Below are positions 32,505 through 42,100 of a DNA stretch of 64,000 bases, piece by piece. Under the pieces are notes generated by a model. That model saw only the letters and a list, made by a program, of their open reading frames with translations. It did not search any database and was not told the DNA's origin. The position numbers and the translations under genes are program-made. Within the stretch, counting starts at the first letter, position 1; each line of letters opens with the position of its first letter. Source of the stretch: Coemansia sp. RSA 487 (Eukaryota > Kickxellomycota > Kickxellomycetes > Kickxellales > Kickxellaceae). The DNA is taken from contig JANBRJ010000072.1 in the NCBI GenBank assembly GCA_027577595.1, positions 26,068-90,067 of the forward strand, given 5' to 3'.

Positions 32505-34310
32505 ATGAAGCAGAAAATAGCTCGAATAATACAACGCATCGATCAATGGGTGGCCAGCAGCCCCGTTGGTTACTGGTTTCGTCTCGAGGGCTCTGGGGCA
32601 AAACGCGAGCGCATCGGATCCAAATTTATTACCGAGCTGAGAGGAGGAATCGTGACATTTGTGACAATGGCGTACATCATCTCAACATCTGCGCTTATAC
32701 TCACGGACACCGGGGGCACCTGCGACTGCGACCGTACCACATACGGCGCTGACTGTGGGACTGATCCCGAATATACACGCTGCTTGCAAGTGCTCAAGAT
32801 GGATCTGATCACTGCGACATGCACTGTCTCTTGCATCTCATGTGTGCTCATGGGCGCACTGGCAAACCTACCCATCGCATTGGCGCCCGGAATGGGCTTG
32901 ATCTCGTATTTTACGTACACTGTCGTTGGGTACCACGGGACAGGCAAAGTATCTTACCAAAGCGCGCTTGCCGCGGTGCTGATCGAGGGCTTGATATTCT
33001 TTGCGCTATCTGTTGTTGGACTGCGCCAATGGTTTGCGAGGATGATCCCAGCAAGTCTCAAAACGGCAACCGGTACGGGGATCGGTCTATATCTGGCGTT
33101 CATTGGTCTGCAATCGTCAGCAGGAATCGGGCTGATTACGGCCAGCTCGGCTACGCTTGTTGAGCTCGGCGGGTGTCCACCCGAGTACCGCGATGAAAAC
33201 AACGTGTGCCAGAGCCACCACATGCAAGGAGGACCCACATGGATCGGGATCATGGGTCTTATCATCATTTCCATCCTGTCGGCGTACAAAGTCAAGGGCT
33301 CGATCCTTATCGGCATTGTCATTGTATCAATCATCTCGTGGCCTCGTGGCACAACGGTTACATATTTTCCGTACACAGACTCGGGTGACGTGGCATTTGC
33401 TTATTTTAAGAAGGTTGTTACATTCCATCCGATCCAGAACATCATGGGCAAGCCTGAGTTTGCCACCAGTGGCGGGCAGTTCTGGATTGCCCTTATTACC
33501 TTCCTCTACGTCGATATCTTGGACTGCACTGGCACGCTGTTTTCGATGGCCAAGTTTGGTGGGTACATGGATGAACGAACACAAGATTTTGAGGGCTCGT
33601 CAGTGGCCTTCCTCATCGACTCTGTTGGCGTCATTCTGAGCTCAGTGTTTGGACTGGCACCGGTTAGTGCCTTTATAGAGTCAGGTGCTGGTATAGCTGA
33701 GGGGGCCAAAACCGGAATAGCATCCATCGTAACAGGGTTCTGCTTCTTTGTCGCGCTGTTCTTTGCACCGATCTTTGCGTCATTTCCGCCATGGGCCACA
33801 GGGCCGGCGCTTATTCTTGTAGGTGCGATGATGATACAGAATGTGGTCAACATAAACTGGAAGTATGTTGGGGATGCGGTTCCGGCGTTCCTTCTCATAG
33901 TCATGGTTCCGTTTGGATACTCGATTGGGTACGGAATCATTGCTGGCATTGGATCGTACATAGCGATCAATGGGTTTATATGGATTGTTGCAAAGGCGTC
34001 AGGGGACCGCATTGTGCCGCCAAATCGCCGCGACAAGGAGATGTGGTCGGCGTTTATGTCCGACGAAGGTGCCGTTGGCATCTTGCCCGGCTGGCTGCGT
34101 ACGGTTCTATGTATCCGTCGCCGATCTAATGGCGAAGAAATGCAGGAGGAAGGTGCTAGCGTTCAGACCACTGGCACAGCCGATATGAACCAGCAGATAT
34201 CGATCCATCCAATGCAAGGCAAACTTAGCCGCAGACACTCACTTCCTGGCGAAGATTCAAATGAACCACAAACACGTATCGCAACACCTGCAGATTCCGT
34301 CAAAGAGTAA
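32505..34310 (+). CDS. azgA: AzgA-type guanine/hypoxanthine/adenine permease
   Basis: 601 aa. The NCS2-related AzgA family signature is clear: a first helix with GGIVTFVTMAYIISTS, LAPGMGLISYFTYTVVGYHG, the inner gate segment FGLAPVSAFIESGAGIAEG, and about 12-14 helices. A cytosolic tail of about 80 residues follows. It carries proton-coupled uptake of adenine, guanine and hypoxanthine across the plasma membrane (family knowledge). A Cys-containing extracellular loop (TCDCDRTTYGADCG) after helix 1 matches fungal members. The start at 32505 opens with a basic helix before GYWFRLEGSGAKRERIG. It is convergent with NAA10, 78 bp apart. Confidence 0.92.
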   Translation: MKQKIARIIQRIDQWVASSPVGYWFRLEGSGAKRERIGSKFITELRGGIVTFVTMAYIISTSALILTDTGGTCDCDRTTYGADCGTDPEYTRCLQVLKMDLITATCTVSCISCVLMGALANLPIALAPGMGLISYFTYTVVGYHGTGKVSYQSALAAVLIEGLIFFALSVVGLRQWFARMIPASLKTATGTGIGLYLAFIGLQSSAGIGLITASSATLVELGGCPPEYRDENNVCQSHHMQGGPTWIGIMGLIIISILSAYKVKGSILIGIVIVSIISWPRGTTVTYFPYTDSGDVAFAYFKKVVTFHPIQNIMGKPEFATSGGQFWIALITFLYVDILDCTGTLFSMAKFGGYMDERTQDFEGSSVAFLIDSVGVILSSVFGLAPVSAFIESGAGIAEGAKTGIASIVTGFCFFVALFFAPIFASFPPWATGPALILVGAMMIQNVVNINWKYVGDAVPAFLLIVMVPFGYSIGYGIIAGIGSYIAINGFIWIVAKASGDRIVPPNRRDKEMWSAFMSDEGAVGILPGWLRTVLCIRRRSNGEEMQEEGASVQTTGTADMNQQISIHPMQGKLSRRHSLPGEDSNEPQTRIATPADSVKE

Positions 34311-34388
34311 ACGCAGGACATAATATACTAGACTTTTTTAGGACGCGCTTTTCTATTTATTTAATATCAGCCCATGAATTTTTTTTAT

Positions 34389-34886
34389 TCAAAAGTCCAG
34401 ATTTTCCTGTTCCAAGCTATACAGAGCTGTCAGGTCCTTTTTCATCGAGTAAGCGTCTTCGCCATCTGCATAGTATTTAGGTTCGGTGTGGTCGATGTCA
34501 AAGCTAAGCGTGTTCCTGTAAAGCGAGAATGCAGCAATGTTGGAGATACGTACATGCAACGAGACGAATTTGGCGTCAAACACCTCGAACATTGCGCGCT
34601 GTGCTTGGTTCATTAGCCGCTCAGCAATCCCAAGTCGCCGGTAGCTGCGCATGACTGAAAGTGAAGTGATGTGGCCGTCGAGAGGTTCTGTCATATCCTC
34701 GTTCATCTTAGCCAACACGTAGCCGACAACACGGCCTTGCTCATTCTCGGCGACAAAGGACAGCTCAGGCCATGTGGCCAGGTGGTATAAGTAGTACTTC
34801 ATGTGGTAGTTTTCGGGGAGATTTGTCAGGTTGCAGTTCTGCATGGCGATCTCATCGCTGGCCCTGGCCTGTCTAATCGTAATCAT
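34389..34886 (-). CDS. NAA10: N-terminal acetyltransferase A catalytic subunit NAA10 (Ard1)
   Basis: 165 aa GNAT protein. Start [19 protein letters not shown] is followed by the family block [14 protein letters not shown], beta4 [20 protein letters not shown], and the acetyl-CoA P-loop [30 protein letters not shown] contains the usual Arg-x-x-Asn-x-x-Ala motif. With Naa15 it acetylates nascent N-termini starting with Ser, Ala, Thr, Gly or Val. It is shorter than human NAA10 (235 aa) but complete across the fold, with only a short tail. The ATG at 34886 is preferred to the in-frame upstream start at 34964 because the conserved Met-Asn/Ile-Ile-Arg opening falls here. Confidence 0.92.
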   Translation of the reverse strand: MITIRQARASDEIAMQNCNLTNLPENYHMKYYLYHLATWPELSFVAENEQGRVVGYVLAKMNEDMTEPLDGHITSLSVMRSYRRLGIAERLMNQAQRAMFEVFDAKFVSLHVRISNIAAFSLYRNTLSFDIDHTEPKYYADGEDAYSMKKDLTALYSLEQENLDF

Positions 34887-35093
34887 GGCTAGTTTGTCTC
34901 TTTTGAATTTGGAATGGAGAAGAATCTCTTTAGCAAAAGCGCAAAAATAAAGTGTACGAAACAAGATGCGAAATTTGTATAAAGGCAGAAAAAGAGAAAA
35001 GAAAAAGGAAATAGAAGCTTAATGCACTAAAGCATGAAGGCGACTTTTGTAGCTTTTGTCTGATTTCATGATCTAAAAAAAGATGCTGGATAA

Positions 35094-36824
35094 TCAGCTC
35101 AGTTTGGGAAACAGAGCCGACACGCTGCTGCCAGAAACCTGGTTCGGCACCACTGTTTGCCATCCAGCACCGAACTGCGCATGCTTCCAGCTACGTTCAG
35201 TCTTGCTGACTGACAAATGGTTCAGGAGCAGCTCAGTCTTCATAGGCATCACGGGCTGCAACATGATGGCCGCAATGCGTACTGTCTCCAGCGTGTAGAA
35301 CAGAACAGTTTGCAACCGAACTCTCGATTCTGGATATGTCTGTTTGACTATTTTCCACGGCTCGTTGTCCGACATGTACTTGTTCGCCAGTGCGAGGGCA
35401 TCGAAAACAATACCCAGACCACGGCCAAACTCTCCTTTATCGAATTTTTCCTTTGCCCTGTCTGGGAGCTTGATAAGAATAGCATATATGGCTACGTCTC
35501 TCTCATCGACCTGATCCTGATACCGATCCTGTTGTTGCTCCGCAATAGCATGGAACCCCTCTAGGTCTGCGCAGAGCCTTTTTGACAGACACCGGGATGC
35601 CAGGTTAGCTAGCTGGCCGACAAGGTCTTTTCTGTAGCGCACAAGCACCTCATCAGAAGAATAGTCTCCATCATCCGAAATTCCGCCATTGCGAATGATG
35701 AAGTACCGGATCGGATCAAGACCATACGTCGCGATAGCCTCGAACGGGTCCACAACATTCCCTTTACTCTTCGACATCTTCTGCGCGCCCATCGTCCAAT
35801 GCGCATGCGCAAGGATCCGTTTGGGCAGCGGAAGGTCTGCCGCCATCAGGAGAGCTGGCCAATACACAGCATGGAACCTCACAATGTCCTTGCCCACGAC
35901 CTGGACATTGGGTGGGAAGAAGTTCGGTCGGCCATCGGTGCCTGTGCCGTCGGCGGACCACGGGTAGCCGTTGACAGTGGCGTAGTTTACCAGCGCGTCG
36001 ACCCACACATAGATCGTGTGGTCCGGGTCGTTTGGCACCGGGATGCCCCACTTGAGGCGACTACGCGGGCGTGATACAGACAAGTCATCGAATCCCGAGT
36101 TCAGCCACCCAAGAACCTCGTTACGGCGTATCTCCGGATATATAACGTCTGGATTTGTCTCGATCCACTTTATCAACTTGTCTTTGAACGCAGAGAGCCG
36201 GAATTTGTAGTTCACCTCAGATACCCACTCGACGGGTTGCCCGGACTCGATTGCAAACTTCCCGCGTTTACCAGTAACAGGGTCCACGCGCTCCTCAATC
36301 TGGCTCTCTGTGTAAAACGCTTCGTCAGACACCGCATACCAGCCCTCATGCTTGCCCTTGTAAATGTACCCGCGCTTGACCAGCAGCTTCCAGAAATGCG
36401 ACACTGCTTTGTGGTGCTGCGGATCGGACGTGCGTATAAAGTCCGTGATACTGGCGTTGGACGCCGCCATCAGATCGCGAAACTTGTCCGAGTACCGCGT
36501 GCAAAAGGATAGCGTGTCCTCGCCTGCCTTTTCGGCCGCTTGCTGGATCTTGAGCCCATGCTCGTCTGTGCCTGCTGATAGTTTAGTGTTCTTCCCTAGC
36601 AAATCGGCGTACCGCTTGATCGTGTCTGCAAGAACTATTGTGTAAAAGTGCCCAATGTGCGGAACTGAGTTTACGTAGAAGATAGGTTGAGTCACAAAGT
36701 AGTTGTTTGCATCCTCTTCTCGCCTTTGTATCGAGGAAGCGAATAGACGCCGAGCTTCAACGGCTCTTGTGATGGCGGCCAGATGTGACGCTCTGTGGAG
36801 CCGGCGATACAGACAAGAGTACAT
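35094..36824 (-). CDS. MSM1: Mitochondrial methionyl-tRNA synthetase
   Basis: 576 aa class I aminoacyl-tRNA synthetase. An N-terminal Arg-rich, acid-poor stretch (about 1-38, YRRLHRASHLAAITRAVEAR) looks like a mitochondrial presequence. The HIGH motif is PHIGH at 55-59 and KMSKS is at about 349-353. A helical anticodon-binding domain follows. No C-terminal tRNA-binding extension or zinc-knuckle insertion was seen, as expected for the mitochondrial/bacterial short form. It charges mitochondrial tRNA-Met. It lies on the minus strand downstream of NAA10's start, with 207 bp between. Confidence 0.94.
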   Translation of the reverse strand: MYSCLYRRLHRASHLAAITRAVEARRLFASSIQRREEDANNYFVTQPIFYVNSVPHIGHFYTIVLADTIKRYADLLGKNTKLSAGTDEHGLKIQQAAEKAGEDTLSFCTRYSDKFRDLMAASNASITDFIRTSDPQHHKAVSHFWKLLVKRGYIYKGKHEGWYAVSDEAFYTESQIEERVDPVTGKRGKFAIESGQPVEWVSEVNYKFRLSAFKDKLIKWIETNPDVIYPEIRRNEVLGWLNSGFDDLSVSRPRSRLKWGIPVPNDPDHTIYVWVDALVNYATVNGYPWSADGTGTDGRPNFFPPNVQVVGKDIVRFHAVYWPALLMAADLPLPKRILAHAHWTMGAQKMSKSKGNVVDPFEAIATYGLDPIRYFIIRNGGISDDGDYSSDEVLVRYRKDLVGQLANLASRCLSKRLCADLEGFHAIAEQQQDRYQDQVDERDVAIYAILIKLPDRAKEKFDKGEFGRGLGIVFDALALANKYMSDNEPWKIVKQTYPESRVRLQTVLFYTLETVRIAAIMLQPVMPMKTELLLNHLSVSKTERSWKHAQFGAGWQTVVPNQVSGSSVSALFPKLS

Positions 36825-37427
36825 GAGTGGGGAGATTAGCCAGACTGCTCAAAGTAGATAACAAAAAAGCTGATGCTGAAATGGTTTAAAATTTGGGAAC
36901 AATACAAGTTATCAGCGGTCAAACTATTTCAAGTTTTTTTTTTATCTCAAGTTTGCTGCAGTAAGTGGAAATTTGTGCTGGAATTCGGCCATTCCTGATC
37001 AAATCATGCAATCAAAGACAGATGAAGTACGATATATATGGGTTTTGCGATCTGATTTGGTGCTTGGCATTTGCAAAGTTTATGCACACATGCAGCTTGT
37101 TTTGATTTTTGAGTCTACATTTTGGATTCAAAGTGAGAGCTTATCATGAATGAAAAGAAATATCCAGTTCCGCTTTCAAACAAACCAAAAATACACTTTT
37201 GTCTGTGACTGCTCTTCGTCGAAAAATAGAAGGGATATATATATTTTTTACGCCATTCTTTAGTGTAGTACCCGAAGTAACATATTCTTACATAGTTTTT
37301 GAATAGCCAATATTGTCCATATTTATGACTGGTGTTAGGAACTGTAGTTCTTTCCCTACACTTCCCATTTGTTTTTGAAAAAGTTCCTCAGTTCTAAACC
37401 CGCTTTTTCCCTGGCTCGTGAATACAT
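36825..37427. other. Divergent promoter region, MSM1 and sugar transporter
   Basis: 0.6 kb, AT-rich. Short minus frames overlapping the transporter start have no recognisable domain. No gene seen. Confidence 0.5.
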
Positions 37428-39176
37428 ATGGAAGCCACTTCCTCGCCAGTATCCCCTTCGCGCCCTGGTTTCCGCTTCCTGGACCTGCGCGAGTTTGCCG
37501 ATACAGTGCAAAACATAACTCTGACAGTTGCACTGGGAGGCCTTCAGTTTGTATGGTCGGTTGAAATGGGATTTGGCTCGCCGTACTTGCTCTCGCTGGG
37601 TCTGCACAAGTCAGTTATTTCTCTTGTGTGGCTGGCTGGTCCACTTTCAGGGCTTGTCACTCAGCCGCTTGTCGGGTTTCTAAGCGACAACTGCACATCG
37701 AGACTAGGTCGCCGTCGACCCTACATCATTGGAGCAGCTGTTGTTGTTGTTTTAAGCCTGACAACCATTGGATGGGCTCGTGAAATAGCTGGCAACCGAC
37801 CTGTATTGGCTATATGGCTTGCTGTTATTGCGTTCTACGTACTAGACTTTGCTGTAAACTGCGTCCAGGCCAGCCTCAGGTCTCTCATTGTTGACACATT
37901 ACCTACCTCGCGCCAAAACGACGGCACGGCTTGGGCATCGCGTATGATAGGTGTAGGAAATGTGCTTGGTTATCTCATGGGCTTTCTGGACCTCCCAAGC
38001 CTGCTACCATTCCTTGGCTCCACACATATGCAGGTTCTGACGACGATTGCGTCCGCTGTGCTGTCCCTTTGTGTATTTGCTACTTGCTACAACATTAAAG
38101 AGGTGCCCATCACTCGTCCGTCTGCTCCTGCTATCAGCAGCTTAAAAATGTTTAGCTCGCTTATATCGTCCATGCGTGCGCTGCCTATCATTGTTAAACA
38201 GATATTTCGAGTCCAGTTTTTTGCCTGGATTGGATGGTTCCCATTCTTGTTTTACAGCACGACGTATATTGCTGATCTCTACATTGCAAACCACGGTGGC
38301 TCTGAAAACGAGGTAATCTCTGACTTGGCCACACGCGCGGCATCGCTTGCAATGTTTGTACATGCTGTGGCTTCGCTAGTTTTCTCCATTCTATTACCTG
38401 TAATCACATACTCTGCGGCATCGGGTACGTCTCCCCTGCCCGATCATCCACCTAGTTCTCAGGACACTTCAGAGTCGTTCATGGTGTCGCTTCTTGGAAC
38501 TACTAAGAGTATTATCTATTGCATACAAAAAAGGGTTACTGTGAGCTTACCGACAATGTGGAGCCTGTCTCAGTGCGTTTTTGCAGTGTCCATGTTTTTG
38601 ACGATGGCGGTTTCAACCACAAAGAGTGCAACTCTGTTGATGGGTGCATGCGGTCTTTCGTGGGCAGTGACGATGTGGGTACCCTTTTCGATGCTTGGTG
38701 AGATCATAAGCGGTACCCACGGTCTGTCAGAAAACAACGTGCAAGCGAACCATATCGAAAGCCCTCGCAACGACGATGACTATATGCAAATAGCTGATGA
38801 TGACGATGACACAAACTCTGTTCCCTTGGAAAATATTGAACAGAATGGCCGCAAGGATGTACATCGTAGAAGCACCAGTAGCAGCATCAGCACCAATGAC
38901 GAAGGCACCAGCAGCCGTTCGCTGGAAAACCAAACGTCTACCGAACCTATGTCTGCAGGCACGGTTCTCGGGCTTCACAATGTCTTTGCTGTTGTTCCAC
39001 AATTTATCACTGCGCTGGCCAGCAGTCTGATATTTGCTTTCTTTGAGCATGTAAAGGGTTCTCAACCAAACACTGCTGGAGGACAACATGCCATGGAAAT
39101 AGCTATTGTCTTTTGTATTGGAGGGGCTTCGTCGGCTGTAGCGGCCTACCGTGCATGGAAACTTTCCGATCACTAG
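37428..39176 (+). CDS. MFS sucrose/alpha-glucoside-type transporter (SUT family)
   Basis: 582 aa with about 12 predicted helices. Signatures: GLQFVWSVEMGFGSPYLLSL in helix 1, WLAGPLSGLVTQPLVGFLSD, the loop motif RLGRRRPYI, and WVPFSMLGEI. These match the glycoside-pentoside-hexuronide/sucrose transporter group, including fission yeast Sut1 and plant SUTs, which are proton symporters for sucrose or maltose. An acidic Ser-rich cytosolic loop of about 80 residues (about 440-510) separates the last helices, unusually long for the family. The substrate is inferred from family only. Confidence 0.85.
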   Translation: MEATSSPVSPSRPGFRFLDLREFADTVQNITLTVALGGLQFVWSVEMGFGSPYLLSLGLHKSVISLVWLAGPLSGLVTQPLVGFLSDNCTSRLGRRRPYIIGAAVVVVLSLTTIGWAREIAGNRPVLAIWLAVIAFYVLDFAVNCVQASLRSLIVDTLPTSRQNDGTAWASRMIGVGNVLGYLMGFLDLPSLLPFLGSTHMQVLTTIASAVLSLCVFATCYNIKEVPITRPSAPAISSLKMFSSLISSMRALPIIVKQIFRVQFFAWIGWFPFLFYSTTYIADLYIANHGGSENEVISDLATRAASLAMFVHAVASLVFSILLPVITYSAASGTSPLPDHPPSSQDTSESFMVSLLGTTKSIIYCIQKRVTVSLPTMWSLSQCVFAVSMFLTMAVSTTKSATLLMGACGLSWAVTMWVPFSMLGEIISGTHGLSENNVQANHIESPRNDDDYMQIADDDDDTNSVPLENIEQNGRKDVHRRSTSSSISTNDEGTSSRSLENQTSTEPMSAGTVLGLHNVFAVVPQFITALASSLIFAFFEHVKGSQPNTAGGQHAMEIAIVFCIGGASSAVAAYRAWKLSDH

Positions 39177-39870
39177 CGACAACGTTCAAATATTTAGTTA
39201 AAGTTTGTTTAGGGATACTTGTATAAATACAGCCTCCCGTATTGTGTTTGATTTTGTGGAAAGGGTTTTGGATTAGATGTAATGATGGCTAGTTTGTTAT
39301 GAGCTAATCATTATCGCATCTCCCATATATACATATATTAAGATGAAAGCAGCTACTAATCAAAACCTAACAATTTTCTTATGCAATGTCACGTCGCACT
39401 CGGGTAATTTAATCATAGTCCGACTACCAGTGCTCTGTTGTAACATAAAAGGCCACTTTCCATTTGGTAAACAAACACACACTGAAACCATTCTTTTATA
39501 CGTCAACCACCAGTAAGGAAATCGATTGATTTTGCAATTTCTATTAAAGCCACATTTTAATTATCTTGTTCACAGTTTTCTCTTCGCTGTAGTTTTTTGC
39601 TTATTGCGATAGCAGAGCCGAATCGCAATATGGTTGACTCACGTTGGGTCGATCATATTGTTGGACAGCATATATCGTATGCTATCCAATTATCCAAATA
39701 GTTTTTTTACGGCTATAAAAGGCTATGCTTTGTTATAAAGAAATGCGAAGGAACTTCAGTTCCGTTTGTACTTTGATTATTTTTGTAACAATCAAACCAA
39801 AGGAAAACGCAAGAAGGACCTTATCACAATAATACCGAGCCTTATTTTCCCGTACAAAGGTGGCGACTTC
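39177..39870. other. Intergenic region before the FunK1 relic
   Basis: 0.69 kb, AT-rich. An imperfect hairpin lies at about 39663-39690 (GGACAGCATA against TATGCTATCC, one mismatch). No gene seen. Confidence 0.4.
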
Positions 39871-40530
39871 GAGATGGAGGCTAGCGATGACAGAACAAAG
39901 ATAGATGGCGCGCTGGCGCTTTGCGAACTGTCATCCCCCGATCGAATCGCAAGGCAGCCCGAATTACAAGGACATATTTGCAATCGATAAGCTCAAGCGG
40001 TGGGAAAGCGACTCACTGAAAGCGTCTACACAGCTAGTCGAGTACACACGGAACATTTACGCAAACCGGGACCACCGGTGCTTTACCTGGGGGCTCAGTG
40101 TGCGACACCAAAGTCAGGGACTATCTTTTCGGCCATGACAGTATTCGAACAACATCTGAAATGGATTTTGCAAGCCCCGATGGGAGAGAAAGGCTTGTGG
40201 CACTTCTTGTGCATTGGACCTTTTGCAGTTTCACTCGACTTGGGTACGACACGAACATGACGCGGCCCAAGGAAACAAACGGGTGTGATCAACTGGCAAA
40301 TAAACCAAGAGTATTTATACCTGAAAACCATTATGCAAAGTTGGACGAGTTGATATACTCACATGCTGATATCCAAGAATATCGAACAAATGAAGCAAAG
40401 GCCACTTTTGCACACAAGCAGTACTGCCATCATAGACGCAGCGTTAAATAGAGACTACAGCGATGTGCATATATTTGGTCATGACATTGATTTTTATATT
40501 GTCCCAGATCCTGCAGAACTGATTTTCTGA
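39871..40530 (+). pseudogene. Broken FunK1-type fungal kinase fragment
   Basis: The coding signal passes through three frames. One frame from the ATG at 39871 is lost near 39940. A second gives YKDIFAIDKLKRWESDSLK and LVEYTRNIYANRDHRCFTWG. A third starts near 40098 with VCDTKVRDYLFGHDSI and LVALLVHWTFCSFTRLGYD. The last, from about 40415, ends at TGA 40528-40530. These segments match the N-terminal region that precedes the catalytic domain in fungal FunK1 proteins. The switch near 40095 sits in a TGTG run, consistent with dinucleotide slippage. The catalytic domain (HRD, DxD) is absent. The match is from memory of the family and was not aligned. Confidence 0.65.
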
Positions 40531-40828
40531 TTAGGAATACAGATCTGATTATATGGTGATTAGTGGTATGTGATCTTATCTCAAGTGCAGACATCAACAG
40601 CCCAGAAAAAGTGTGAAAAAGATTGGGTTTTTTTATCTTTAAACGAAGAATGTCACAGCATTTGCGTTAAAAGTACAAACTTAATTCGAGAGATTTGTGA
40701 TTCGTCTTTCCTTTTTTTTTCTCTCTCTCTTTCGTTAAAACTCTTGGTTGTCCTTTTCCTTTTCCATATTTTCTTATTTACTTTCAGTTTCCTTTGCAAA
40801 ACACAAGATTTTGTTTGGGATTGGAATA
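40531..40828. promoter_or_regulatory. Probable Rieske gene promoter and leader
   Basis: A CT-rich tract (40705-40795) with long T runs immediately precedes the Rieske start. Similar pyrimidine tracts precede several other genes in the window. No defined binding site is claimed. Confidence 0.35.
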
Positions 40829-41778
40829 ATGTCGCTAGCGAGCAAACTTTCTGGCGTTGCTGCCACCACAACCAGATTCACCACCAGCGTGGCCCGCTCG
40901 GCGGCACGCGCAGTGTCGGCAGCCGGAATCACACCGTCTGCCAAAGAAGAGCAGAGCTCGTCATACAGCGGTAAGTCGACGGTTGCTGGTGCTGGTAGCA
41001 TCAAGACTACTTATACTGGTAAGGCTCTATGCAAACATGTTTGCTTTGTTTGCCTCCCTACAATAGCATTGCCATTAGCTGCGTGTATGAATTACAACCG
41101 AATCGAGTTTGTTGGACTAATTCAATCCTTACCGTTTTTATTACCCTCTCCCATTTTGCAAAACGAGTAGTTTCGCCAACGGCCTTCAAGCAGCAGCGCT
41201 TCATGTCGGGCTTTGCAGCAGGCCCTGATACCGAAAAGATCCCGTCGTTCGCCGACTACACCAAGGAGCGCTCAGCAGACAGCAGCCGCGCATTCACGTA
41301 CTTTATGCTTGGCGCTTCGGGCGCAGTGCTGACAGGTGCGGCGCAATCGTCGGTGCACGGATTCCTGACCAACATGTCTGCGTCGGCAGATGTGCTTGCG
41401 ATGGCCAAATCCGAAGTGGATTTGTCGACGATTCCGCTGGGAAAGACCGTCACGATCAAATGGCGCGGAAAGCCTGTGTTCATCAAGCACCGCACGCAGG
41501 AGGAAATTGACGACGCTAACGGTGTCAACCTTAAGAGTCTTCCCGACCCACAGGAGGATTCGGCGCGTGTGCAGGTGCCTGAGTGGCTCGTTATTGTCGG
41601 TATTTGCACTCATCTTGGCTGCGTGCCAACTACGGATTCGGGCGACTACGGAGGCTGGTACTGCCCGTGCCATGGTTCGCATTATGATCTGTCTGGCCGT
41701 ATCCGCAAGGGCCCGGCTCCGCTGAACATGGAGGTCCCGGAATATGTGATCGAGGGCGATAAGCTGACTGTTGGATAG
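40829..41778 (+). CDS. RIP1: Rieske iron-sulfur subunit of cytochrome bc1 complex
   Basis: Two exons, 40829-41018 and 41168-41778, giving 266 aa (265 if the acceptor 3 bp later is used). The donor is G/GTAAGG; the acceptor region reads GAGTAG, so both AGs keep frame and differ by one Val. An N-terminal Arg/Ser/Ala presequence precedes a membrane helix (TYFMLGASGAVLTGAAQSSV). The Rieske fold carries CTHLGC and CPCHGSHYD, the Cys/His ligands of the 2Fe-2S cluster (about residues 210-235). It acts in the inner mitochondrial membrane passing electrons from ubiquinol to cytochrome c1. Length matches yeast and human proteins. Confidence 0.95.
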
Positions 41779-42100
41779 ACCCTTCTTTTTTGGCAGCTTC
41801 CTTCCATTCTATTTACGTTCTCTATTTTTTCTCAGTTTTTACAGAAAATACCATTCATTTTTACAGGTTTTTTCGTGTTTAGTGGAGCAAAAATGCGCAC
41901 TTGTTGTTTATCAGCGACTGCCATTGTCATCACTGCTCCAGCTTTCTGTTTTTTTACCCCTTTCTTGCTCTATTTTGCGACACATTTTGTACTTTATTCT
42001 GTTATATTTGCATTTAGGCTCAATCAGCATCGCTATTCTTCATTTCTTGTTTTCTTTTTCTTTTTCCACCAGCAAAAGCAGTCTCTGGAATCAGCAAGAA
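41779..42100. promoter_or_regulatory. CT-rich leader of the CDK8 gene
   Basis: 322 bp, rich in T and C, between the Rieske stop and the kinase start on the same strand. The kinase frame is open through it, but the encoded stretch is Phe/Leu/Ser-rich and not conserved-looking, so it is treated as leader and promoter. Confidence 0.4.
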
